Positions 1 through 7,697 of a stretch of 64,000 nt of DNA are shown in pieces (within the stretch, counting starts at the first letter, position 1; the number at the start of each line of letters is the position of its first letter). The stretch is from JABFRZ01 sp964631945. GTDB taxonomy: Bacteria; Planctomycetota; UBA1135; GCA-002686595. The stretch spans positions 19,364-83,363 of the forward strand of contig CAZWAY010000020.1 of the NCBI GenBank assembly GCA_964631945.1. Reading direction: 5' to 3'. The position numbers and the translations under genes were made by a program. The notes beneath the pieces are model-generated. The model saw only the letters and a list, made by a program, of their open reading frames with translations. It was not told where the DNA came from and ran no database searches.

Positions 1-1
1 C

Positions 2-478
2 CAGGTGGTTGTAGGCCACCTCGAACAGGAAGGTCCACGGAGCGCGACGGGCCGTGTCGAGCAGCGCGGCGCGCGCCAGCCCGCGCGCGGTCAGGTCGAT
101 GGCCTCGTGGCGCACGCCGGCCGCGCGCGCGACGCGCGGCGCCAGGTCGAAGTCGAGGGTACCGGGGATGCCGAAGGTCACGGCCACCATGCGCTCGGCC
201 AGGCCCAGCTCGACCAGCACGCCCAGGATCAGGCGCGAGTCGATCCCGCCGCTCAGCGGCACCACCAGCGGGCCGCGCCCCGCCGGCTCGAGCGCCGCGC
301 GGCAGGCGGCGCGGAAGGCGGCGACGCCCCGGGCCAAGGCGTGCTCGCGCTCCTCGTCCGCTTCGCGCGCGACCTCCGCGGCCAGCACGCGGGCCCAGGC
401 GTGCCGCTCGAACCCGCGCTCGACGCGGGGCAGGAACCCGAAGTAGAGGTAGGTCGCGAGGGTCGAACGCTCGGGCAC
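2..478 (-). CDS. asparagine synthetase-like protein (3' part beyond window)
   Basis: The first 159 residues are visible; the C-terminus lies off the left edge. The PP-loop motif LSGGIDSR is near residues 75-82, as in the synthetase domain of asparagine synthases, where it binds ATP and activates aspartate or a related carboxylate. The following GIPGTLDFDLAPRVARAAG fits the same fold. No N-terminal glutamine-amidotransferase domain is visible, so ammonia may come from a separate protein, or this is an amide-forming relative of another pathway. The frame is open back to 667 but has no ATG. GTG at 478 is the only usable start seen, and it lies just downstream of a terminator-like hairpin, so the start is uncertain. 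Confidence 0.75.
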   Translation of the reverse strand, partial: MPERSTLATYLYFGFLPRVERGFERHAWARVLAAEVAREADEEREHALARGVAAFRAACRAALEPAGRGPLVVPLSGGIDSRLILGVLVELGLAERMVAVTFGIPGTLDFDLAPRVARAAGVRHEAIDLTARGLARAALLDTARRAPWTFLFEVAYNHL

Positions 479-492
479 GGCGAGGCGCCCGG

Positions 493-671
493 CTAGCGGG
501 CCGTTGAAAAAATCCCGTCGCGAGGCAAAGCGCGCTTCGACGGGGCTAGGAACGCGACAGAGAGACGGCGGAAGCGGCCTTCCTGGCCGCTGAGCACGGC
601 TCGACGAGCGTGACGACGCACCGTCGAAGCGCGCGAAGCCGTAGCAGGGACCTTTTTCAACGGACTGCTAG
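493..671. repeat. 179-bp palindromic element A, CTAG-bounded
   Basis: Positions 493-543 and 621-671 are inverted repeats that align without gaps over 51 bases with 37 matches. The outer CTAGC, the block CCGTTGAAAA and the inner CGCTTCGACGG are perfect. A central hairpin (AGCGGCC at 573-579, GGCCGCT at 85-91 of the same hundred, i.e. 585-591) has the same centre, about 582, so the whole segment folds as one structure. Both ends are CTAG, and the right one provides the TAG stop of the ThuA/DUF1080 gene. It resembles element B at 4234-4400 in size and design but not in sequence. It is probably a decayed miniature transposon; the family is inferred only. Confidence 0.7.
507..544 (-). terminator. 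intrinsic terminator-like hairpin inside element A
   Basis: Read on the minus strand, CCCGTCG (544-538) pairs with CGACGGG (520-514) and is followed by A and a run of six T (512-507). This is a standard Rho-independent layout, about 120 bases after the ThuA/DUF1080 stop. It would end that transcript, or attenuate entry into the asparagine synthetase-like gene, whose only visible start is 29 bases further on. Confidence 0.6.
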
Positions 672-2035
672 CGCGGCAGCATCCAGATGTTGCGGTAGCG
701 CACCGGGTTCCCGTGGTCCTGCAGCAGCAGCGGGCCGAGCGCGGCCTCGCCGCCGCCGCCGGTGGTCGGACCGTCGAGCTCGACGTCGTCGTGGATGAGG
801 CGGCCGTTGTGCCAGACGGTCAGGCGCGCGTTCGAGCGCTTCTGGCCGCTCGGGTCGAAGCGCGGCGCGCGGAACTCGATGTCGTAGCTCTGCCAGCGTC
901 CCGGCGGGCGCGCGGCGTTGACGCTCGGGGCGCGCTTGCCGTACAGCGCGCCACAGTCGCCCAGGCCCGCTTCGAGGCCGTAGGAGTCGAGCACCTGCAC
1001 CTCGTAGCGGCCCTGCAGGTAGACGCCGCTGTTGCCGCGGGCCTGGCCGGTGGCCTCGGGCATCGATGGCGTCATGAACTCGACGTGGTAGAGCCCGTCC
1101 CCGAGGTCCTGCTTGGTGAGCAGATCGCCCGTGCCCGCCACGACCTCCAGCGCGTCGTCGACCCGCCGCCACGCGACCGTCTTCGGACCGGTGCGATGCC
1201 GCCAGGCGCCGAGGCCGCGGCCATCGAAGAGCCCACGCGCGGCCGTCGGTGCGAGCGCCGGCAGGTCGGGACCGCGGATCACCCACTCGATGCCCGCCAG
1301 CAGGAAGCGCTGGAAGCGCTCGTCGTCCCACACCTCCTCGCGGTGCCCGAGGGCGCTGTAGAACACGCGGCCCTCGCCCCAGTCGCGCGTCCAGGCCAGC
1401 GCGTAGTCGCCGTCGGCGCGCTTGCCGAGCGTGAGGTCGCACGAGGTCGAATCGAGCGACAGCAGCACGCGCGTCGGATGGCGCCGGAAGCCGCGGAACT
1501 GGTAGATCTCGTCCGTGATCGCGAAGGACGACCCGAGCCCGGCCGTGATCGGATGGCGCGCGTCCTCGACGCGGGCCGTGATCTCCTCGTGCCACGGGTG
1601 GCCGTCGAAGGTGCCCCCGAGCATCTCGAGGTAGGGCGCGAACTCGTACAGCGTGTCGGTGGCGCAGTGCACGCCCACGAAGCCCCCCCCGCGCGCGACC
1701 CACTCGACGAGCCCGGCGCGCTCGGCGGGCGCGAGCGGCAGCTCGCCCGTGGTCATGAACACCACCGCCGCGAAACGCGCCAGCGCGGCGGGCGCGAGGT
1801 CGGCGCAATCCTGCGAGCACGTGAGCTCGAACTGTCCCGCCGCGACCCGGGTCAGGATGCGCTCGGCGGGCGCGAGCTCGACCGGCGTCGGCCGCTTCAC
1901 CACGTCGTGCACGAAGCCGGCCGATTGCGTGAAGAACAGCACGCGCGGCAGCTCGTCCGCGCGCCCGGCGGGAGCGGGCGCCTCCGCCTGCAGCAGCAGC
2001 GGCAGCACCAGGGCCGTCAGGAGCGGTGTGGACAT
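668..2035 (-). CDS. secreted ThuA domain / DUF1080 (3-keto-disaccharide hydrolase) fusion
   Basis: This 455-residue protein has a short signal peptide (about residues 1-16). A ThuA-like, class I amidotransferase-fold domain follows (about 28-250, with GGGFVGVHCATDT and HPITAGL). The C-terminal DUF1080 lectin-like domain (about 265-455) carries the family signatures GNSGVYLQGRYEVQVLDSYG, YDIEF, NGRLIHD and GPLLLQDHG. In Bacteroidetes and Planctomycetes these domains occur in periplasmic carbohydrate enzymes, and DUF1080 members cleave 3-keto-disaccharides. The fusion therefore points to degradation of oxidised disaccharides or glycosides in the periplasm. No sugar dehydrogenase is adjacent. 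The ATG start is followed at once by the signal peptide; the stop TAG is part of element A. Confidence 0.88.
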   Translation of the reverse strand: MSTPLLTALVLPLLLQAEAPAPAGRADELPRVLFFTQSAGFVHDVVKRPTPVELAPAERILTRVAAGQFELTCSQDCADLAPAALARFAAVVFMTTGELPLAPAERAGLVEWVARGGGFVGVHCATDTLYEFAPYLEMLGGTFDGHPWHEEITARVEDARHPITAGLGSSFAITDEIYQFRGFRRHPTRVLLSLDSTSCDLTLGKRADGDYALAWTRDWGEGRVFYSALGHREEVWDDERFQRFLLAGIEWVIRGPDLPALAPTAARGLFDGRGLGAWRHRTGPKTVAWRRVDDALEVVAGTGDLLTKQDLGDGLYHVEFMTPSMPEATGQARGNSGVYLQGRYEVQVLDSYGLEAGLGDCGALYGKRAPSVNAARPPGRWQSYDIEFRAPRFDPSGQKRSNARLTVWHNGRLIHDDVELDGPTTGGGGEAALGPLLLQDHGNPVRYRNIWMLPR

Positions 2036-2090
2036 GTGGGCGCAGATCCTACCCGCCGGAACCGCTCCAGATCGCCCCTCTCCGCCACCG

Positions 2091-4025
2091 CTAGAACTGG
2101 AACTCGCTCTCCTGCCTGTTGCTCACGTGGAACGGCAACCCGTGCGAGACGCACACGCTCTGCGTGTAGATCACCGTGCCGAAGGCGGCCATGTTCGGCG
2201 GGATCGCGTGGTGCAGCTGGGCCCAGCCCGCGCGCGGGATGGACACGATGTGGCAGCGCCGCAGGTCGGTGAAGCCGTTGCCCAGCGCGAGCGAGAGCAG
2301 CGGATGGATGCTCGGCTTGCCGGACAGCGACACGAAGCAGTAGTGCACGTGCCCGAGCTGGTCGGAGTGCAGCGTGTCCGCGCCCAGCGAGGAGTACAGG
2401 GTGTCGTCCTCGGTGCCCTCGTCGACCTCGAAGCGCGGCTCGCTCGGCGCGACCACCTGGAACGGGAGGTCCTCGCTCGCCGGACCGTCGCTCACCGTGA
2501 AGACGTGCGCGCCGAGCACGAGCTGCGGCATGTCGAGGTTGAGCCAGCCGTGCCCGCCGCGCACGTAGCGCGTGGGGTCGAGCGGCGCGCCGTCGATGCG
2601 GATCTGCGCCGCGTCGCTGAAGCCCGCGCCCAGGATGCGCACCGTGCGCGAGCGCCCCGGCTCGAGCGCGGGGATCTCCGGCGGCTGCAGCCCGGTCACG
2701 TCGAAGGGCTGCGCGGGCGGCGCCAGCGCGAGATCGAGGCCGTCCAGCGTGAGCTGGCCGGTGCCGAGCGGATCGAGGTAGGGCTCGACCAGCGGCCACA
2801 CGGCGCCCAGGCGCGTGACGAAGTCGTCGTTGGTGCGGAAGGCGCAGGTCGACGCACCCGAGTCCAGGTTGCCGACGAAGCGCCCGGCCGGATCGAACAG
2901 CGGCGCGCCCGAGGAACCGCCCTCCGAGACGCCCGACTCCCAGTCGAGGATGCGCCAGAAGTTGCCGTCGATGACCGGCGCGTCGTCGTCCAGGCTGATC
3001 TTCTTCACGCCGCCGGCCGGGTGGTGGATCAGCACCGAGGAGGCGTGCGGCACGTCCGAACGGTCCCAGCCGGCGAGGTAGGCCGGGAAGCCCAGCGGCC
3101 CGGGAGGCGCGTTCAGGCGCACGAGCTGCACGTCCAGCGTGGCGCTGGCGACCAGCGGCGTCGAGCCCGTGACCGTGTCGGTCTGCGGGGCCGTACCCGT
3201 GCGACAACCGGGACGCTCGAAGTTGAACAGGAAGACGGCGTTGGCGAGGTCCGAGCAGTGCGCGGCCGAGAGCAACAGGATCGTGCCGTCGTTGGCGGTG
3301 TTGTTGAGCAGCGAGCCACTGCACAGGAGGCCGCTGGGCAGCGACATGACGCGCACGGCCGCGTCGATCTGGTTGGCCCACGCGGCGCCCAGCGGGCAGG
3401 CCACGTCCACCTCGCAAGCCTGCGCGACGCCTCCGCCGGCCCGATCCTCGATCATGCCCAGCACGTCGAGGTAGTCGTGGGTTACGGCCGACAGCCGCAG
3501 CTGGCCCAGGCCGCGCGCGCGCGCGGGCTCGTAGTACTCGAGCGTGACGGCCTCGCCGCGCAGCGGACGGATCGCGAACTGGCCGTCGAGACGATTCTCG
3601 AGCTCGGTGTAGGCGCCGCGCACCGTCGCGCGCTTGTCGTCGTAGACGAAGAGCTCGGCCCCCGCCGGCAGCTCGAAGCGCGCGAACACGAGCGCCAGCG
3701 ACTTCGCGCCGCGCGAGAGCACGCGCAGACGCCAGACACGGTCGCCACCGCCGAGGTCCTCCCACCTGCCCGCGTTCGTCGGATCGAACTCGACCGGCAG
3801 CACCTCGGCGAAGCGCACGGGACCCTTGCCACCGGTGGCGGCGGCATTGGCCGCGTCCTCGGCCAGCAGGCGGTCGGCGCGCACCGGCGGCAGGCTGACG
3901 GTGGGCGCCGCGCGGCGCAGGCGCGCGCGCAGCGAGGGCGGCACCCCGCCGTGCTCCGTCTGCGCACCCGCGAGCGAGCCCAGGGCCAGGGCGAAGGCAA
4001 GCAGGGCGCAGGAGGTGCGGAGCAT
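2091..4025 (-). CDS. secreted trypsin-fold serine protease with TIG/IPT domain
   Basis: The start is taken at ATG 4025 because it opens a clear signal peptide (residues 1-21, cleavage after SLAGA). The longer open frame to 4265 runs into a palindromic element and has no such signal. The 644-residue protein has a propeptide-like region (30-195), then a trypsin-like domain with LLSAAHC (His256), an Asp at about 298 (LDVQLVRL) and the nucleophile motif EGGSSGAP (Ser372). Paired cysteines resemble lysyl endopeptidases. A TIG/IPT beta-sandwich (about 430-515, GRSRTVRILGAGFSDAAQIRIDG) follows, then a C-terminal domain of unknown fold. The role is probably extracellular proteolysis; specificity cannot be read from the sequence. 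Confidence 0.85.
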   Translation of the reverse strand: MLRTSCALLAFALALGSLAGAQTEHGGVPPSLRARLRRAAPTVSLPPVRADRLLAEDAANAAATGGKGPVRFAEVLPVEFDPTNAGRWEDLGGGDRVWRLRVLSRGAKSLALVFARFELPAGAELFVYDDKRATVRGAYTELENRLDGQFAIRPLRGEAVTLEYYEPARARGLGQLRLSAVTHDYLDVLGMIEDRAGGGVAQACEVDVACPLGAAWANQIDAAVRVMSLPSGLLCSGSLLNNTANDGTILLLSAAHCSDLANAVFLFNFERPGCRTGTAPQTDTVTGSTPLVASATLDVQLVRLNAPPGPLGFPAYLAGWDRSDVPHASSVLIHHPAGGVKKISLDDDAPVIDGNFWRILDWESGVSEGGSSGAPLFDPAGRFVGNLDSGASTCAFRTNDDFVTRLGAVWPLVEPYLDPLGTGQLTLDGLDLALAPPAQPFDVTGLQPPEIPALEPGRSRTVRILGAGFSDAAQIRIDGAPLDPTRYVRGGHGWLNLDMPQLVLGAHVFTVSDGPASEDLPFQVVAPSEPRFEVDEGTEDDTLYSSLGADTLHSDQLGHVHYCFVSLSGKPSIHPLLSLALGNGFTDLRRCHIVSIPRAGWAQLHHAIPPNMAAFGTVIYTQSVCVSHGLPFHVSNRQESEFQF

Positions 4026-4233
4026 GAGCGGGTGGCGGTCTACGAGGCGGGCGAGCGGATTGTAGGTGGTGCCTGCGGATCCAGACAGGTCCGCAGCCCT
4101 CTGGACGAACCCGGCGGCCCCTGGGTTCGGCCAGGAGCGCGCGATCCCGGAAGAACCTTCCGCCCGGAGCACGCCTCTCTCCCCCAAGGGTACCCCGGAT
4201 GACGGAGCAGGGATCCTCCGCCCGCCGGCGCAC

Positions 4234-4400
4234 CTAGTGTCCCTTCCCCGAAGTAGCGTCGACAATCCGCCGCACTGGATCGCCGCTGGCGGCGTTGCGC
4301 CTCCTCCGAGTATTGCAGCGAATACGCGTCGTCGGCGCGCCTTGCCAGCGACGATCCATCACGGCGCCTTGTCGACGCTACTTCGGGGAAGGAACACTAG
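4234..4400. repeat. 167-bp near-perfect palindromic element B, CTAG-bounded
   Basis: Arms 4234-4290 and 4344-4400 are inverted repeats aligned without gaps, 50 of 57 bases matching; the outer 32 bases differ at one position. The centre holds a small hairpin (GTATT at 4310-4314, AATAC at 4321-4325) on the same axis, so the element folds along its whole length. Both ends are CTAG and the symmetry stops exactly there: flanking bases do not pair. The right CTAG contains the TAG stop of the TPR lipoprotein gene. There is no ORF inside. The layout fits a MITE with a TA target duplication, as IS630/Tc1-mariner elements make in CTAG. The rest of the gene-free stretch, 4026-4233, shows nothing recognisable. 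Confidence 0.8.
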
Positions 4401-5878
4401 CGCGCCTGGGCGGCGCGCTCGACCTGCTCCAGGTACGAGGCGATGTTGTCGCGCGGCTTCAGGACCTGGGCCCGGCGCAGGAGCGGCAGGGCCTCGGCGA
4501 AACGGCGCTGGCTCACCAGGAGCTGCGCGTGGCGCACCTTGGCGTCGGCCTCGAAGGCCTCGAGGTTGGCGGCGCGCTCGTAGTAGAAGACGGCCTGCTC
4601 GGGATCGTCCGCGCGGAAGCTGTGCTGGCCGAGGAGGATGAGCGCCTCGCCGTCCAGCGGATCGAGCGCGACGATCTCCTCGAGCGCGCGCACTTCCTCG
4701 TCGCCCGCTCCGGAGGCCACCGCCAGACGCGCGCGCAGGCGCAGCAGGTCCTTGCGTTCGTCGCCCTCGAGCCGCTCGCCGTGGACACGCTCGATGCCCG
4801 CGAGCAGCCGCCCGGCCTCGTCCAGCGCGCCCCCGGCCGTGAGCGCCTTGGCCGCCCGGATCGCGCGCTCGGGGCGTGCGTCGGGGGCCTTGTCCAGCGC
4901 CCGCAAGTAGGCGTCCACCGCCAAGTCGTGGAGCCCGGCATTGACGTAGATGTCGCCCAGCATCGTCAGGCTCTCGGAACTCGAGTGACCGAGACGCTCG
5001 ACCAGCTCGTAGTTCTCGGCCGCGCGCATGGGCTGCCCCAGGCCGAGGAAGGCGTTGGCCTGCAGCAGCCAGAGGTCCGCGCGCTCGGGCTGGTCCGCGA
5101 GCAGGTTGGCGCACATCGCGACGGCCTCGGCGAAGCGCTTCTGCCGGAAGAAGCTGCGCGCCAGACCCATCTTCCAGTCGAGCGTGTCCGGATCGAGCAA
5201 CGCGGCCATGCGGTAGGCCGACTCGGCCGACAGATCGTCGCCGCGGCTGGAGTGCGCGAAGCCCAGCAGGCCGTAGGTCACGGCGTCGCCGCCGCCGAGC
5301 TCGACCACGCGCGTCAGCTCCAGCGCCGCCGCCTCGAACTCGCCGCGGCGCACGTGGATCAGGCCGAGGTTCTTCCAGGCCCGCCGGAACTTGGGGTGCT
5401 TCTCCACCGCCACGCGATAGGCCAGGGCGGCCGGCTCGAACTCCTCGCGCTGGAAGTGGAGGTTCCCGAGCGTGAAGTCCAGCACCGCGCTGGAGGCCTC
5501 GTTGCGGTTCTTCTCCAGGAGCTGCGCGGCCGCGCCCATCTGCTCGGAGGAGATCAGCTCGAGCACCTTCTGCATCACTTCGCGCTCGGCCACCGTGAGC
5601 AGCGGCTCGATCTCGGTCTCGGCCAGGTAGCTCTCGACGAAACGACGCCGGAACTGCGGGTCGTTCCAGAGCTCGAGTTCGACCTCGCCCGGCCCGTCCG
5701 CGCGTGGCGCGCTCGCGACCAGCGCCACCCCACGCGCCACGGCGTCCGCCGCCGGGACCGCGGGCAGCGCGCGCGGAGGGTTGACGCGCGGGTCGGAGGA
5801 CTCGGGCGCGCGCGGCGCGACCGGCGTCGCGGCGCAGGCACACAGCGGCAGGAACAGGGCGGCGAACACTCTTCTCAT
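4397..5878 (-). CDS. TPR lipoprotein of the TonB locus
   Basis: ATG 5878 is preferred: GGAG lies 7 bases upstream and it opens a lipoprotein-type signal (LFLPLCAC, cysteine near residue 14). An earlier in-frame ATG at 5896 overlaps the tonB stop as TGATG, so translational coupling is also possible. The 493-residue protein has an acidic or variable linker and then about eight or more TPR-like units from residue 120 to the end (for example AWKNLGLIHVRRGEFEAA). In Vibrio TonB2 clusters a TPR protein is encoded right after TonB2 and contributes to uptake, which is exactly this position. It is probably a periplasmic scaffold for the energising complex. The stop codon belongs to element B. Confidence 0.85.
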   Translation of the reverse strand: MRRVFAALFLPLCACAATPVAPRAPESSDPRVNPPRALPAVPAADAVARGVALVASAPRADGPGEVELELWNDPQFRRRFVESYLAETEIEPLLTVAEREVMQKVLELISSEQMGAAAQLLEKNRNEASSAVLDFTLGNLHFQREEFEPAALAYRVAVEKHPKFRRAWKNLGLIHVRRGEFEAAALELTRVVELGGGDAVTYGLLGFAHSSRGDDLSAESAYRMAALLDPDTLDWKMGLARSFFRQKRFAEAVAMCANLLADQPERADLWLLQANAFLGLGQPMRAAENYELVERLGHSSSESLTMLGDIYVNAGLHDLAVDAYLRALDKAPDARPERAIRAAKALTAGGALDEAGRLLAGIERVHGERLEGDERKDLLRLRARLAVASGAGDEEVRALEEIVALDPLDGEALILLGQHSFRADDPEQAVFYYERAANLEAFEADAKVRHAQLLVSQRRFAEALPLLRRAQVLKPRDNIASYLEQVERAAQAR

Positions 5879-5895
5879 GGGAGCACTCCGGGGCA

Positions 5896-6561
5896 TCAGC
5901 CCTCCGGGAACGTGATCGGGACGCGCATGCGGAAGCGCACCGGCTGGCCGTTCTTCTTGCCGGGCTCGAACTTCCACTGCTTGACCGCGGCCAGCGCCGG
6001 GCCTTCGAAGGCGGGATCGGTGGCCTTCTGCACGATCGGGTTCTCGACCCGGCCGCGCTGGTCCACCACGAACAGGACGTAGACCGTGGCGGGCAGCTTC
6101 TTGCGCAGCTTGCCGTCGAGCACCGGGCTGGCCTGGTAGAGCACGCGCGGCTGCTGGTCGAGATCGGCGACCGAGAACAGCTCCTCGACCTCGCTGGTGA
6201 CGGCCGTGGCCACGCTACCGAGGGTCACGGCGAAGTCACCGCTGAGATACCCCTCGCCCAGCGAGTCGCCCAGCGCCAGTTCGAGCTGCGACAGATCGAG
6301 CGGCTCGGCCTGCTCGGCGAGCTCGGGCATCGGCTCTTCCTCGGGCTGCTCCTGCTCGGGCTCCTCCTCGACCGGCGGCGGCGGCGGAGGCAGATCGGCC
6401 ACGTCGATCGACTGCACGATCAGGTCGGACTCGCTCGTCTGGCCGATGGCTTCCATCAGCGGCAGCACCAGGAAGAAGGCCAGCGTCAGGGCCAGCGCCC
6501 CCAGCCCGACCAGCACGGCGTGCAGCCCGCGGCGGGCGACCTGGACGAGGCGGGAACTCAC
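5896..6561 (-). CDS. tonB: TonB energy transducer
   Basis: This 221-residue protein has one N-terminal transmembrane helix (about residues 15-35), a periplasmic acidic/proline stretch (DLPPPPPPVEEEPEQEQPEE, about 56-75) and a C-terminal TonB domain (about 140-221) with YVLFVVDQRGRVENP and AVKQWKFEPGKKNGQPV. It starts at GTG 6561. It is shorter than E. coli TonB and lacks the long Pro-Lys linker, as in TonB2-type proteins. It lies 10 bases after exbD and overlaps the next reading frame. It transfers proton-motive-force energy from ExbB/ExbD to the receptor encoded upstream in the same locus. Confidence 0.93.
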   Translation of the reverse strand: MSSRLVQVARRGLHAVLVGLGALALTLAFFLVLPLMEAIGQTSESDLIVQSIDVADLPPPPPPVEEEPEQEQPEEEPMPELAEQAEPLDLSQLELALGDSLGEGYLSGDFAVTLGSVATAVTSEVEELFSVADLDQQPRVLYQASPVLDGKLRKKLPATVYVLFVVDQRGRVENPIVQKATDPAFEGPALAAVKQWKFEPGKKNGQPVRFRMRVPITFPEG

Positions 6562-6571
6562 GAGCGCGCCC

Positions 6572-6985
6572 TCACGACTTCGCGCGGCTGGTGGCGATGC
6601 TGACCTTGGTGGCCCCGGCCAGCTTGGCCTCGTCGATGATGCGCACCATCATGCCCGACAGCGCGGCCGAATCGGCCTGCACGATCACGGGCACGTCCTC
6701 CTTCTGCAGCATGCGCTTGACCAGCGGCTGCACGCCGCTGATCCCGATCTCGCGCCCGCCGTAGACGACCTCGCCCTTGGCGGTGAGCGCGATCAGGATG
6801 CTGGTCTTCTCGAGGCGTACGGCCGAGGCGGCCTGCGGCTTGTCGACCTCGACCCCGGACTCGTCCACGAAGGTCGTGGTCACGATGAAGAAGATCAGCA
6901 GGATGAAGACGCAGTCGATCATGGGCGACATGTCGATGCCGCCCTCGCTGCCTTCCTCGGCTCCGGCGTCGCGAAAACGTCCCAT
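6572..6985 (-). CDS. exbD: ExbD proton-channel subunit
   Basis: This 137-residue protein has the ExbD layout: short cytoplasmic N-terminus, one transmembrane helix (about residues 23-40, FILLIFFIVTT) and a periplasmic domain. Asp24 in SPMIDCVF corresponds to the proton-carrying Asp of ExbD/TolR. GAGGAA lies 7 bases before ATG 6985. It lies 39 bases after exbB and 10 bases before tonB, so the genes are surely co-transcribed. ExbB pentamers enclose ExbD and convert proton flow into movement of TonB. Confidence 0.93.
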   Translation of the reverse strand: MGRFRDAGAEEGSEGGIDMSPMIDCVFILLIFFIVTTTFVDESGVEVDKPQAASAVRLEKTSILIALTAKGEVVYGGREIGISGVQPLVKRMLQKEDVPVIVQADSAALSGMMVRIIDEAKLAGATKVSIATSRAKS

Positions 6986-7024
6986 GCGTGTGTTCCTCGG
7001 GCGGCGAAGGACGTGCGCGCCGCG

Positions 7025-7672
7025 CTAGGCGGCCGGCACGACCTCCGCGCGACCCTCGAGCTGGCGGTAGAGGTTCTGGGTGCAGACCGTCTCGACGTGC
7101 GCGAGGAAGGCCTTGTAGCGCTCGAAGCGGCGCCCGAGCTGGTACAGGAAGAAGACCCCGGGCAACGCGATGACCAGGCCGGTCTCGGTCGTGATGAGGG
7201 CCTCGGAGATGCCCTTGGCGACCAGCTCCATGGTCTTCTCGCCGCCCGAGCCGGAGGCCAGGGCCGCGAAGGTCGCCAGCATCCCGGTGACGGTGCCGAG
7301 CAGGCCGAGCAAGGGCGCGGCGCTGATGCAGACCTTCATCACGCGCAGGTTGCGCTCGAAGGGCGCGAGCTCGGTCTTGCGCACCTCCTCGAAGGAGGCG
7401 GCCATGTCGTCCAGCGAGGGGCTGCCGGTCACGAAGGCCAGGAGCTCGCCGATCGGGCCCGCGCGCTCCGTCTCGGCCTCGATCCAGCGGCGCCAGGTCC
7501 GCTCGGGCACCGCGTGGAAGCCGGTCGCGAGCAAGTCCAGGTACACGTGCACGCCGAGCGCGAACATCACCAGCGCGACCAGCGCGATCGCGGGCATGCA
7601 CCAGCCGCCGGCCACCCAGATGCGGGTGGCCTCCGACCACAGGGCCTCGAGCTGCTGCGGGAGCGTGTCCAT
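7025..7672 (-). CDS. exbB: ExbB/TolQ/MotA-family proton-channel protein
   Basis: This 215-residue protein has a helix near residues 20-42, a cytoplasmic segment, and two C-terminal transmembrane helices carrying the family signatures LLGLLGTVTGM and ALITTETGLVIALPG. The size and three-helix layout match ExbB2 rather than the long TtpC protein encoded next to it. ATG 7672 is preferred; GTG 7675 directly before it is also possible. It lies 25 bases after the TtpC-like gene. It forms the inner-membrane channel with ExbD. Confidence 0.9.
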   Translation of the reverse strand: MDTLPQQLEALWSEATRIWVAGGWCMPAIALVALVMFALGVHVYLDLLATGFHAVPERTWRRWIEAETERAGPIGELLAFVTGSPSLDDMAASFEEVRKTELAPFERNLRVMKVCISAAPLLGLLGTVTGMLATFAALASGSGGEKTMELVAKGISEALITTETGLVIALPGVFFLYQLGRRFERYKAFLAHVETVCTQNLYRQLEGRAEVVPAA

Positions 7673-7697
7673 CACGTCACGAGCCGTCCCCCGCGGC

